A stretch of 41,075 nucleotides of DNA, from positions 1-41,075 of the forward strand of contig CAXDRX010000014.1 of NCBI GenBank assembly GCA_963991985.1, in the 5' to 3' direction. A program made the position numbers and the translations under genes. The notes under the pieces are model-generated. The model was given only the letters and a program-made list of their open reading frames with translations. It did not search any database and had not been told where the DNA came from. The first letter of the stretch is position 1. Every line of letters begins with the position of its first letter. Source of the stretch: MED-G17 sp963991985 (GTDB taxonomy: Bacteria; Bacteroidota; Bacteroidia; NS11-12g; UBA9320). Below are positions 17,318 through 25,491 of this stretch, one piece after another.

Positions 17318-18072
17318 ACACCCATACCCATCTTTTTGCAGAGCAATTTCAAGAAGATTTAAATCAGGTAATTGCTCGAGCACGTCAAAACAAGGTGCAA
17401 TATTGCCTACTGCCCAATATCAATCAAAAAAGCATGAATGATGTGCTTATGATATGCACTGAATTCCCCTTTTGCCTGCCCATGCTTGGTTTGCACCCTT
17501 GTGAAGTAGGCCATGAGTTCAAAAAAGAACTTACAGCCATAGAAAAAAGAATTGAGCAAGAGACAATTTATGGCATCGGAGAGGTTGGTATCGATCTTTA
17601 TTGGGATGATCAATACAAAAGGGAACAAATCGAAGCCCTACAAATTCAATGTAGATGGGCATTTGAACTGGATTTACCCATTAGTATTCATTGCAGAAAT
17701 TCTATGGACCTGGTCTTGGATTTGATTGAAAATCTACCCTTCCAAGTGAAAGGAGTTTTCCACTGCTTCACAGGCAATACAGAACAGCTTTTTCGGATAC
17801 AACAACTCAATATGCTCATAGGCTTGGGCGGTGTATTAACATTTAAAAAAAATAAAAGCCTTAGAGAAACCGTACAGCAAACCGATCCTGCGATGGTCGT
17901 TCTGGAAACCGATGCGCCCTATCTGTCCCCACACCCTTTGCGTGGAAGAAGAAATGAACCCTCCAATATTCCAATTATTGGTGAATGTTTGGCCGACCTA
18001 TGGAATCTCAGCCTAAAAGATATCGCTGAAATTAGTACAAGAAATGCCAAAACCATATTTGATCTACCTTAA
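17305..18072 (+). CDS. tatD: TatD-family metal-dependent hydrolase (DNase)
   Basis: A 255-residue TIM-barrel amidohydrolase-like nuclease. Metal ligands H7 and H9 are in WIDTHTHLF, the Glu is in GIGEVGIDLYWD, a His is in ISIHCRN, another is in GVFHCFTGN, and the Asp is in VVLETDAPYLSPHPLRG. Length is normal. Known members have 3'-5' exonuclease activity and take part in DNA repair and quality control in the cytosol. The reading frame begins inside the end of the enoyl-CoA hydratase gene, so the two are translationally linked despite unrelated functions. Confidence 0.95.
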   Translation: MEWIDTHTHLFAEQFQEDLNQVIARARQNKVQYCLLPNINQKSMNDVLMICTEFPFCLPMLGLHPCEVGHEFKKELTAIEKRIEQETIYGIGEVGIDLYWDDQYKREQIEALQIQCRWAFELDLPISIHCRNSMDLVLDLIENLPFQVKGVFHCFTGNTEQLFRIQQLNMLIGLGGVLTFKKNKSLRETVQQTDPAMVVLETDAPYLSPHPLRGRRNEPSNIPIIGECLADLWNLSLKDIAEISTRNAKTIFDLP

Positions 18073-18080
18073 GTCTTACC

Positions 18081-18112
18081 AAGGATAAGCTAAATTTCGG
18101 CTTTTCCTTTGT
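18081..18112 (+). terminator. Hairpin after tatD, likely terminator
   Basis: AAGGATAAGC (18081-18090) pairs with GCTTTTCCTT (18100-18109) with one T-T mismatch and a nine-base loop, nine bases after the tatD stop. The T content downstream is modest (the stem itself ends in CCTTTG), so it is a weak call. Confidence 0.4.
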
Positions 18113-18173
18113 GAAGCACACGAAACCTTATTGTCAATGCAAGCAATATAGAAACAAAAATTTGTGGGACGCA

Positions 18174-18204
18174 CAAAAGATGCCCAAAACATTGATTTTG
18201 AGCA
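18174..18204 (-). terminator. Hairpin after tRNA-Ser, likely terminator
   Basis: On the minus strand TGCTCAAAA and TTTTGGGCA (18196-18204 and 18181-18189) form a nine-pair stem with one T-G wobble and a six-base loop, followed by TCTTTTG. It starts 30 bases beyond the 3' end of the tRNA and so is well placed to end that transcript. Confidence 0.5.
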
Positions 18205-18233
18205 TTTTGGTACATTTCATTACTTAATAAATG

Positions 18234-18320
18234 CGGAGAGAGAGGGATTCGAACCCTCGAAACCCTTTCGAGTTTACACGCTTTCCAGGCGTGCCAGTTC
18301 AGCCACTCCTGCACCTCTCC
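18234..18320 (-). tRNA. tRNA-Ser (anticodon GGA)
   Basis: Read on the minus strand, the acceptor arm is GGAGAGG paired with TCTCTCC (last pair a G-T wobble), with discriminator G. The D arm contains GAGTGGCTGAACTGGCA. The anticodon arm CACGC CTGGAAA GCGTG gives anticodon GGA. A long variable arm (AACTCGAAAGGGTTTCGA) is present as in serine tRNAs, and the T arm is GAGGG TTCGAAT CCCTC. Total 87 bases. No CCA is encoded at the 3' end. Confidence 0.97.
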
Positions 18321-18434
18321 TTAAAAATAGGTTTTCGAAAGTACGAAATTTACACGCAGTTTCAATAAATAAAAATCAAGGATTTTAACAAAAAAATTGA
18401 CTCCCCAAGAAATGATCTTTAAATGACTCTTCCT
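18321..18434. other. Short spacer between tRNA-Ser and the small secreted peptide gene
   Basis: AT-rich sequence with no gene or strong hairpin that I can see. It should contain the promoter of the minus-strand tRNA, but no exact TAnnTTTG box was found. Confidence 0.4.
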
Positions 18435-18596
18435 TTAATCAGTAATAAGAATATGACTGTGAATGCCCATGAGATCGCAACCCTTTTTTACTTGACATTT
18501 TCCAAAATCGCTATTGTCAGTAAGCGAGGCGTGCCTTGCACTTGAACAAGAGCAGAAAATCACCAAGCAAAAAGCAAAAAAACAACTAACTTTCAT
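18435..18596 (-). CDS. Small secreted peptide, possible lipoprotein (53 aa)
   Basis: An ATG at 18596 opens a 53-codon frame ending with TAA. The N-terminus has a Lys, a hydrophobic stretch SCFFAFCLVIFCSC and then small polar residues SSARHAS, which resembles a lipoprotein or Sec signal; the lipobox is imperfect (FCSC). The mature peptide would be about 36 residues with two Cys (at 34 and 40) and ends GIHSHILITD. It fills the gap between rfaE2 and the tRNA on the same strand as both. The family is not recognised. Short length makes it tentative, but the coherent signal sequence favours a real gene. Confidence 0.45.
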   Translation of the reverse strand: MKVSCFFAFCLVIFCSCSSARHASLTDNSDFGKCQVKKGCDLMGIHSHILITD

Positions 18597-18675
18597 ACAT
18601 TTTGACCATTTGGTATTCGCAAGATAGGTAAAATGTTTTATGTTACCAAATTGTTAACCCAATGTTATCCAAAAA

Positions 18676-19158
18676 TCAATAGGAGGTACTTTTGATTTTA
18701 TCTATGATGGCTGTTGTGGAATATCCTTCTGAAAAATCAATCCTTTCCACCCTTCCTCCTCGTTGTTTAATTTCCTTGGCGCCAACAATATCTTCCTCAC
18801 TATAATCTCCGCCTTTCACCAAAATATTTGGCTTTACTCTTAAAATGAGATTCAAAGGGGTATCCTCGTCGAACAAGACCACCACATCCACACTTTCTAG
18901 TGCTGCCAAGACAAATGCTCGACTTTCTTGATTTTGAACCGGCCGATTTTTTCCTTTCAAACGTACAACAGATTGGTCCGAATTAAGCCCTACAATCAAA
19001 CGGTGCCCCAATAACTTTGCTTTTTCCAAGTATTGAACATGTCCTTTGTGAAGAACATCAAAACAACCATTGGTAAATACAACTTTTTGTCCATTTTTTC
19101 GCCAATCGTTGATCAGTTCCTCTGGAAATTTGTCGATGTAAATTTTATCTTCAATCAA
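18676..19158 (-). CDS. rfaE2: D-glycero-beta-D-manno-heptose 1-phosphate adenylyltransferase
   Basis: A 160-residue nucleotidyltransferase matching the C-terminal half of E. coli HldE. It shows TNGCFDVLHKGHVQYL with the HxGH site (H37, H40), GLNSDQSVVRLKGKNRPV, and LVKGGDYSEEDIVGA followed by GYSTTAIID. The enzyme adenylates heptose-1-phosphate on the way to ADP-heptose for lipopolysaccharide core. The kinase half is not fused and not in the window. The start is TTG at 19158, forming a TTGA overlap with the stop of the preceding membrane-protein gene. The equally sized glycerol-3-phosphate cytidylyltransferases are a less likely alternative. Confidence 0.9.
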   Translation of the reverse strand: MIEDKIYIDKFPEELINDWRKNGQKVVFTNGCFDVLHKGHVQYLEKAKLLGHRLIVGLNSDQSVVRLKGKNRPVQNQESRAFVLAALESVDVVVLFDEDTPLNLILRVKPNILVKGGDYSEEDIVGAKEIKQRGGRVERIDFSEGYSTTAIIDKIKSTSY

Positions 19159-20111
19159 TTACGTTTTTGTTTTAATAGAAAGAGAATATATGAAATTAGC
19201 CCAAAAGAAAAAATACCTATCATTTGCGCAGTATGCGTAAGGGTACTATACGCCAAACCAATCGTCTGGTCCTTGATTCCATACAAAACCAATGCTTTGG
19301 CTACCATGAGATGGAATGCACCAGTCCCTCCAGGCGTGATAATAACTGCTACAGAGCCCGTAAAAAGAATGGTAAGTGCAGCATCAAAACCTAGGTTTGA
19401 TGTTCCCTCTAAGGCAAAAAGGGTAAAATAGGACGACAAAAAGTAACCTACCCAAATCAGAAAACTATACCCTATAAAAAGCGTTGGATTTTTAAGTTTT
19501 GATATCGACCTTACTCCATCCTGTAGGCCAGACAAAAATTGAATTATTTTGATTAGCAAAGGGTGTTCAAAATCCTTTGCTTTTTTTTTCCAAAAAGCAT
19601 ACCCAATCAATAGAGCAACAAAGCCAATGGCCAAAAAAATTAGGGGTGGTTTATTTGTTCCATTTGCGCGAAAAAATTCTTGTATGATACCGAATTGTCT
19701 TAGCAATATCAATAGAGTGATCAGCGTCAAAGCCAATAAGTCTACAAAACGTTCTATCAGTACCGTGCCCAAAGATTTTTGAATTGGAACTCTGTCTGAC
19801 CGATGTAGCATACCACATCTCAAAACCTCTCCGCTTCTTGGAATTGCATAATTCACAACATAAGCTGCCATAACCGAAGCAAAAGCATTCAAAAAAGTGA
19901 CCTTATATCCTAAAGGAATTAGCAATTGATTCCACCTTACGGCACGAATTACGTGACTAAGGACTCCTGAAAAAATGGCCAATAATATCCAAATAAGCCT
20001 TGCCTTTTTTAATTCTTCCCAAAGTCCTAAAGGTTCTACTTTTGTCAAAGCAAAGGCAAACAAGGAAAGACCTATAAGAACGAAAAAGATATTTTTTAAT
20101 TGGCTTTTCAC
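19155..20111 (-). CDS. Lysylphosphatidylglycerol-synthase-type transmembrane (flippase-like) protein
   Basis: A 318-residue membrane protein with about eight helices and the family features of the LPG synthase TM domain (UPF0104): HVIRAVRWNQLL near residue 52-63, MAAYVVNYAIPRSGEVLRC at about 81-99, ERFVDLLALTL, and FTGSVAVIITPGGTGAFHLMV in the C-terminal half. In MprF this domain flips lysyl-lipids; stand-alone members have uncertain lipid-transport roles. There is no aminoacyl-transfer domain. The start is GTG at 20111, overlapping the panD stop as GTGA, and the end overlaps rfaE2, so all three are co-translated. Confidence 0.88.
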   Translation of the reverse strand: MKSQLKNIFFVLIGLSLFAFALTKVEPLGLWEELKKARLIWILLAIFSGVLSHVIRAVRWNQLLIPLGYKVTFLNAFASVMAAYVVNYAIPRSGEVLRCGMLHRSDRVPIQKSLGTVLIERFVDLLALTLITLLILLRQFGIIQEFFRANGTNKPPLIFLAIGFVALLIGYAFWKKKAKDFEHPLLIKIIQFLSGLQDGVRSISKLKNPTLFIGYSFLIWVGYFLSSYFTLFALEGTSNLGFDAALTILFTGSVAVIITPGGTGAFHLMVAKALVLYGIKDQTIGLAYSTLTHTAQMIGIFSFGLISYILFLLKQKRN

Positions 20112-20464
20112 GATTTTTTGATCAGTTTATTTTTGTCGTCAACAAAAACAACCGTAGGAGTAAACCTCTCTGCCTCTTCCCTTGTTACGTGAGCAAATGA
20201 AATTATAATCAATACGTCACCTGCTAGTCCCTTGCGGGCAGCAGCACCATTCAAGCATATTTCACCACTTCCCTTTTCACCTTTAATAACGTAAGTTTCT
20301 AGCCGCTCTCCATTGTTGTTGTTCACGACCAATACCTTTTCCCCTTCAACAAAGTCTGCGGCAATCATAAGCTCTTCATCTATGGTTATGCTACCTATAT
20401 AATTGAGGTCTCCATAAGATAGAGTGGCGTTGTGAATCTTAGATTTTAGAATTTCTACCAACAT
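20108..20464 (-). CDS. panD: Aspartate 1-decarboxylase (pyruvoyl-dependent)
   Basis: A 118-residue proenzyme that makes beta-alanine for pantothenate and CoA. The self-cleavage site is in NYIGSITID with G24-S25 in the canonical position, giving the pyruvoyl group on the large chain. Other conserved parts are KSKIHNATLSYGDLNY, GEKVLVVNNNNGERLETYV and the NGAAARKG loop. The frame is open upstream to 20584, but the start at 20464 fits the family N-terminus (MLVEILKSKIH), with the extra 40 codons overlapping the end of the preceding gene. It follows the persulfide dioxygenase by 10 bp. Confidence 0.96.
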   Translation of the reverse strand: MLVEILKSKIHNATLSYGDLNYIGSITIDEELMIAADFVEGEKVLVVNNNNGERLETYVIKGEKGSGEICLNGAAARKGLAGDVLIIISFAHVTREEAERFTPTVVFVDDKNKLIKKS

Positions 20465-20474
20465 AAAGGCAAAG

Positions 20475-21854
20475 TTAATTTGCTTTGTTGAACATATGAG
20501 TGGCATTTTGCAGAATACCTTCAAAACCTCCTTCAATATTATTGATGTTTTGAAAACCAAATTTTTGAAGAATTGAGCAGGCAATGACAGATCGATATCC
20601 TGTGGCGCAGTGAATTTGATATTTACCTGTTTTGTGCAGCTGTTTTTGTTGTTGAACCAAATTAGAAAGTGGAATATTTTTTGATCCTTCTAAATGATTC
20701 AACTGATATTCTGTCTTTTTTCTCACGTCCAAAATAGTTGCATCCTCTGCTATTTCATTGGGAGAAATCAAATTTATCCGCGCAAGTTCTCTACCTTTAG
20801 ACCATTCATTTATTCCTCCCGATAAATAACCCAAAACATTGTCGAAACCAACTCTTGCCAGCCGTACAATAGCTTCTTCTATCTGATTTTCTTGTGCAAC
20901 CAGTAGCAAAGGCGTTTGTATGTCTACCAATACAGAACCAACCCAAGGAGCAAAAGAGCCATCCAAGCCTATGAAAATAGATTGTGGTATATGGGATTTT
21001 ACAAATTCTTCTTTGTTTCTAACATCCAAAATTACAGCTCCTTCTTGCCTACCAATTTGTTCAAATTCTTTAACTGATAGCGGTTTGCGTGATTTGATTA
21101 GAATTTCATTTATATCCGAATAGCCATTCTTATTTAGCGCTACATTTAAGGGAAAATACCCTGGAGGTGGTAATAAACCATCGGTCACTTCTTTAATGAA
21201 TTGACGCTTACTCATATTGGCCCGTAAAGCATAATTTACTTGTTTTTGATTTCCAAGGGTATCATGTGTTTCATCCATCATATTTTTCCCACAAGCGCTT
21301 CCTGCACCATGACCTGGATAGACTACAATATGGTCTGGAAGGGGCATGATTTTTTGTCGAAGACTATCATATAGCATGCCCGCCAGATCTTCTTGGGTCA
21401 TATCTGCCGCTTTTTGAGCCAAATCTGGACGTCCCACATCACCCAAAAAAAGTGTATCCCCTGTAAATATGGCGATTTCTTGTTGGTGTTGGTCCAATAA
21501 TAAATAAGTTGAACTTTCAAGTGTATGACCTGGTGTGTGCAGAACTTTTAACTGCACTTCTCCAATTTGGAAAGTTTGCCCATCATAGGCAATATTTGAC
21601 TGAAATGATGGTTTTGCCTCCGGACCGTATACGATAGGCGCCCCTGTTTTTTTGGAAAGGGTAACATGACCACTTACAAAGTCGGCATGAAAATGAGTTT
21701 CAAAAATGAACTTCAAGCTAAGCTTTTTTTCGTCAAGCAAGTCTAAATAGGGTTGGCTCTCCCTCAATGGATCTATTATCGCAGCTTCACCGTTGCTTTC
21801 GATAAGATAAGCTCCTTGAGCTAAACATTTGGTATACAGTTGGGTTATTTCCAT
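20475..21854 (-). CDS. CstB-like persulfide dioxygenase-sulfurtransferase (MBL plus two rhodanese domains)
   Basis: A 459-residue protein. The N-terminal metallo-beta-lactamase domain (1-240) has THFHADFVSGH (H54, H56, D58), TPGHT (H110) and GDTLF (D133), the mononuclear-iron set of ETHE1-type persulfide dioxygenases. A first rhodanese fold at about 265-355 has no Cys at its active-site loop (LLVAQENQ) and is presumably inactive. The second has the active-site loop HCATGYRS with C416. This MBL, pseudo-rhodanese, rhodanese order is that of Staphylococcus CstB, which detoxifies persulfides to thiosulfate. The start at 21854 is preferred to one 24 codons upstream that would enter the neighbouring gap. 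Confidence 0.88.
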   Translation of the reverse strand: MEITQLYTKCLAQGAYLIESNGEAAIIDPLRESQPYLDLLDEKKLSLKFIFETHFHADFVSGHVTLSKKTGAPIVYGPEAKPSFQSNIAYDGQTFQIGEVQLKVLHTPGHTLESSTYLLLDQHQQEIAIFTGDTLFLGDVGRPDLAQKAADMTQEDLAGMLYDSLRQKIMPLPDHIVVYPGHGAGSACGKNMMDETHDTLGNQKQVNYALRANMSKRQFIKEVTDGLLPPPGYFPLNVALNKNGYSDINEILIKSRKPLSVKEFEQIGRQEGAVILDVRNKEEFVKSHIPQSIFIGLDGSFAPWVGSVLVDIQTPLLLVAQENQIEEAIVRLARVGFDNVLGYLSGGINEWSKGRELARINLISPNEIAEDATILDVRKKTEYQLNHLEGSKNIPLSNLVQQQKQLHKTGKYQIHCATGYRSVIACSILQKFGFQNINNIEGGFEGILQNATHMFNKAN

Positions 21855-21900
21855 TTGGCGCTCAAATTTCGCTTTTTTTAACGGATTTATTTTCTTATAT

Positions 21901-22647
21901 CTAGGGTTTATACAAAAGCAAATCACCGCGGCCAGCTTTGCTCACCAACTCTAATTTATCCATTGGGGGTCTTCGATAATAAATGTGACCGTCATTGTAG
22001 ATGTTTACATAAATAATTTTGCTTCCATCTACAAAACAATTGAGCACTGTATGATTGTCGATGAGAACGTTTTCTGCCTCCAATTCCCAAGCATATAAAT
22101 TGGATACCTCATTGACCTGACCCCTAATTTCTTTGGTTTTTCCGGAAAGAATTATGTCCGTACTTTTTTTGGATTCAAAGCCAATGTAATCTATATCAAG
22201 ATTCGTCAATTCGATTTTTTCTGTGCTATTTCCAATAATTTGTAAGCTAGATAGCTGAATTGGCCCTTCATTCGTACAAGATGCTGCTGATGTAATTTTA
22301 ATATTTTTGAGGTCCTTCCAAAAATATATTTTTACTTGAGGGTTTTGTACTTGTCTCACAATATTGCATTTGTTCTTGTCTCGAATTTTTAGCGTACCTT
22401 CTGTTATTTCTGTGGTAAAACCTTTGAGTATATTTTTACCTCCAGAAATTTCAATTTGCCCTTTTTTGATAGAATCTTGAGCTATGACCAAACCAAATCT
22501 TTTGTTTGCATCTATGGTATGAAAATTGCCCAACTGCCGAGTCTCAACAGTATTTTCACCCACAGAAGTAAAACAATCGCCCAATTGGTCTTCTGCACAA
22601 GACTGCAGAAATAAACATGAGATAAAAAAAATATTTTTAAAATGCAT
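21901..22647 (-). CDS. GIN-domain (DUF2807) lipoprotein
   Basis: A 248-residue lipoprotein with signal NIFFISCLFLQSC, where C17 fits a lipobox. The rest matches the putative auto-transporter adhesin head GIN domain: GNFHTIDANKRFGLVIAQ, ISGGKNILKGFTTEITEGTLKIRD, PQVKIYFWKDLKNIKITSAAS, and a repetitive beta-solenoid-like middle. The domain is widespread in Bacteroidetes surface proteins, with no proven activity. ATG at 22647 is chosen for the lipobox; it overlaps the 3' end of the PagL-like gene by 11 bp. A fairly acidic, surface-exposed or outer-membrane-anchored protein is the likely product. Confidence 0.85.
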   Translation of the reverse strand: MHFKNIFFISCLFLQSCAEDQLGDCFTSVGENTVETRQLGNFHTIDANKRFGLVIAQDSIKKGQIEISGGKNILKGFTTEITEGTLKIRDKNKCNIVRQVQNPQVKIYFWKDLKNIKITSAASCTNEGPIQLSSLQIIGNSTEKIELTNLDIDYIGFESKKSTDIILSGKTKEIRGQVNEVSNLYAWELEAENVLIDNHTVLNCFVDGSKIIYVNIYNDGHIYYRRPPMDKLELVSKAGRGDLLLYKP

Positions 22648-23686
22648 ACCCAATTCCCAAATCAAAATAATCTGCTTTGAAAAAATGACTGACCAAATCT
22701 GTTCGAACAAAAACATCTTTGTTGAGAAAATAGTTCAGCCCAATTTTCTGATAATATGCAGGTTTCAAAACACTCGGTGAAGCTATATAACAACCAACAT
22801 CTGCATATGCCTCTAAGCGCCCCATTTGCCAAAGATTTCCCAATCTAAGTCCACATTCTAAGTTATCTTTTAACCTAACAGGCAAGTTTGTTGTCTGATC
22901 TTGGTTGTTGTAACTACCATGCTGACCATCCATGTTGATGTCTAGGCCAAAATGCCAAAATCGATGCGCTTTGTTTCTTTTCAAAATTTTATCAATTCCT
23001 ATGCCGTAAATGTAAAACCTTTCTTGTCTTTCTACGCTTGTTTCTTTTGAAGCAAGAAAACCATAAATAAACCAATCTTTATGGTGCATGAATGTGTCCC
23101 CGATATAGGATTTTTTCTTTTCTGAAGGAGGAAAATAAATTTGCTGCGTAACACCAAGGTTAAAGGTATTTATGCCCAAATTGGGCGCATGAAAAGCTCC
23201 ATTTGAAAAATGAGTCAAACCGCCAAAAATCATAAAGCCAAAGGGAGATTGCCAACCCATTTGACCTTGAAACGCTGCATTGACGTGGGAACTTATTGCC
23301 AAATTTCTTTTGTTTCTAAATGGATCAAACTTTTGGGTAAGATATCCCAACCCGAGCCCTCCATGGACAAATAAGTGACCAACTTTTCCAAATTTTTTTC
23401 GGTAATTTAAGTTGGGAATATAGGCGAATGCATTGCCTATTAAAGAAGTATTCCCTAAACCAAGAAAAGCAATTTTATGTCCCACTTGAAGCCGAGAATA
23501 ATTTCCTTCCAAAAATTGAGATTGTCTTTTGATGTAATTGATGTCTATACCAATTCCATGAGACTCAATATTGCTCATATATCCATGATGTGCCATGATA
23601 TAAGTAGGGTAAACGGAGGTTCGTAAGGACTGGGCTTCCATGAGGATGGTGAGCAACAGAAACAAAATAGACCCTAAGAGCTTCAC
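22637..23686 (-). CDS. Acyloxyacyl hydrolase / PagL-like lipid A 3-O-deacylase
   Basis: A 349-residue outer-membrane protein with a signal peptide (ILFLLLTILMEAQS). The central strand GGLTHFSNGAFHAPNLGIN matches the PagL active-site segment, where H159 and S161 line up with the catalytic His and Ser (family pattern HxSNxG..xPNxGIN). PagL removes the 3-hydroxyacyl chain from lipid A in the outer membrane. At 349 residues it is about twice PagL's length; the extra half is still barrel-like. The start is GTG at 23686. It sits 29 bp after gldG, and the GIN lipoprotein gene overlaps its end. Confidence 0.82.
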   Translation of the reverse strand: MKLLGSILFLLLTILMEAQSLRTSVYPTYIMAHHGYMSNIESHGIGIDINYIKRQSQFLEGNYSRLQVGHKIAFLGLGNTSLIGNAFAYIPNLNYRKKFGKVGHLFVHGGLGLGYLTQKFDPFRNKRNLAISSHVNAAFQGQMGWQSPFGFMIFGGLTHFSNGAFHAPNLGINTFNLGVTQQIYFPPSEKKKSYIGDTFMHHKDWFIYGFLASKETSVERQERFYIYGIGIDKILKRNKAHRFWHFGLDINMDGQHGSYNNQDQTTNLPVRLKDNLECGLRLGNLWQMGRLEAYADVGCYIASPSVLKPAYYQKIGLNYFLNKDVFVRTDLVSHFFKADYFDLGIGYAF

Positions 23687-23715
23687 GTTGGAAAATTAGT
23701 AAATAATGTCTAAAA

Positions 23716-25491
23716 TCAGGCAGTTTGGTATTTTGATCTGCGCAAAAAAGTATTGAAAATTCCAAAAATGACAATCAATACCACAGGCAATGCCATATTG
23801 AGCAATATCCATTTTGACTTTTCCTTTTTGACTTTGGTTTTGTTTAGCAATCGGAGTGCCACTTTTTTGGAGCGAACATTTATGATGTCTTCATAGCCCA
23901 ACAAATAGTCAACGCAGTTTAAGAAAAATCTTTTGTTTTCAAATTTTACTGGAATCCCCATTTTTTTGCTTGCAAAACGATCAAAGCCCAAAGGAAGGGG
24001 CTCCAAGGCATCTCCAGAATAAACCACTTGATTTCTGATAAAATCTCCATCAGAAAGAACAATCATACGGTTTTGCAGGATAGACGGAATGAAGGGAATT
24101 TTCGTGTTTTGGTACCCTTTTCTATAGGAGAAAGCACTTTTGAATTCTCCCTCAAGAAGAACACCTCCGATTTGGTTGGCTTGCTTAAAAATTTGGGTAT
24201 TCCGGTCCATACCTAGTTGAACCAAATTCATATGGATATTGACTGGATTATAGGCAACTCGCGAATTCTTTGAACTTTGAAGCAATGGTGTCTTTCTAAT
24301 ATTTTTATTGGAAGTAGTATCAATACTACTCACAAATCTACCCCAAATAGCCGGGAGATTTTTGACTATTGGATGGGTGCTGGAAGGGTTGAACAAAGGA
24401 TAAAAAACCCAAGGCAAAATTTGTGGTCTATTGCCAGCATTTTTCATAACTACAGGAATACCATGACAATTTAAGTCTTGGATAAGGTTGGGATTGATTC
24501 GAACCCCAAATCGAAACAAAAGATCGTCAAGATTCAAATCGTAATCTGCAGTTGCTACTTGTCCATATTTTTGGATTGAATCCATCTCTGCCACCAATGA
24601 TTCTACCAAGAATATAATTTTTCCCCCTTGCATGATGTACTGATCTAGAAGGAATTTTTCAATTTCCTCAAAACGTTTTCTTGGCTTAGCAACAATCAAG
24701 CCATCAAAACCTTGCAAATAATCTAGCATGGCTTCAATGATTGCTTGTCCGCCATTGTTGGAGTTTGTTACTTTTTCTGCAATTGGTTGTAGCGCAAGAG
24801 TATCATTCAAGTTTAAATTGATGTTTGAGACTTTATAGAACTTAGAGAGTTCTGAGCGGATGTCTGCAGTTTCTTCTGTTGTCAACTCAGCATGGCCCTC
24901 CAAAAAGGCTATTGTTGGTGCCTTTCGAGAAACAAGCAAGCGAAGGATATTGTCAATTTCATATTCGATTTGCTCAATGGAAATATTTATTTCTTCTTGC
25001 GTTGACGCACCAAATTTTCGCTTCAAGAAGTTGATCGGATATTCATTATTTTGGTAAAAGATAACGCCCGCCGGGATGATAAACTGATTGGAAATACTTT
25101 TTTCGTCGTCCAGCTCTGGCCGAACAATGAGGAGGCCTTTTTCAGAAAATTGTCTTAGAATGTTTTCTTTTTCTTTATTGTTTGAATTTCCTAATACATC
25201 TTGAAATTCAAAATCAATTTTACCTTGGGACTGAAGACGAATGGTGTACAACAAATCGGAAATTGCATTTTTTAAATGTTGGTACTGTTTGGGAAATTTT
25301 CCATCTAGATATATGGTAAAATATGCTACATCATCGAGACTATCCACAAGGGTTTTTGTTGTTCTACTTAAGGTGAATCTTTTTTCTTGTGTTAAATCTA
25401 TTCTTTTAAAAAACAGCTGACCCAATAGATTGACAGCTATGACCAAAAGTACCAAAAACATGTACGAAATTCCGGCTTTTCCTCTCACCAT
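23716..25491 (-). CDS. gldG: Gliding-motility ABC transporter substrate-binding-like subunit GldG
   Basis: A 591-residue protein with an N-terminal membrane helix (ISYMFLVLLVIAVNLLGQLFF), a large periplasmic ABC-type_uncharacterised region and a C-terminal helix (WILLNMALPVVLIVIFGIF) followed by a basic tail. Family hallmarks are FKRIDLTQEKRFTLSRTT, YLDGKFPKQYQHL, APTIAFLEGHAEL and VLSDGDFIRNQVV. With GldF and GldA it forms the transporter needed for gliding in Flavobacterium. The start ATG overlaps the gldF end by 7 bp. Confidence 0.95.
   Translation of the reverse strand: MVRGKAGISYMFLVLLVIAVNLLGQLFFKRIDLTQEKRFTLSRTTKTLVDSLDDVAYFTIYLDGKFPKQYQHLKNAISDLLYTIRLQSQGKIDFEFQDVLGNSNNKEKENILRQFSEKGLLIVRPELDDEKSISNQFIIPAGVIFYQNNEYPINFLKRKFGASTQEEINISIEQIEYEIDNILRLLVSRKAPTIAFLEGHAELTTEETADIRSELSKFYKVSNINLNLNDTLALQPIAEKVTNSNNGGQAIIEAMLDYLQGFDGLIVAKPRKRFEEIEKFLLDQYIMQGGKIIFLVESLVAEMDSIQKYGQVATADYDLNLDDLLFRFGVRINPNLIQDLNCHGIPVVMKNAGNRPQILPWVFYPLFNPSSTHPIVKNLPAIWGRFVSSIDTTSNKNIRKTPLLQSSKNSRVAYNPVNIHMNLVQLGMDRNTQIFKQANQIGGVLLEGEFKSAFSYRKGYQNTKIPFIPSILQNRMIVLSDGDFIRNQVVYSGDALEPLPLGFDRFASKKMGIPVKFENKRFFLNCVDYLLGYEDIINVRSKKVALRLLNKTKVKKEKSKWILLNMALPVVLIVIFGIFNTFLRRSKYQTA

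Noticed and set aside
18234..18320. tRNA-Ser as integration site of a mobile element
   Set aside because: No integrase gene and no direct repeat of the tRNA 3' end were seen on either side.
20465..20584. Forty-codon N-terminal extension of panD
   Set aside because: It overlaps the coding end of the preceding gene and would move the G24-S25 cleavage site away from its conserved position.
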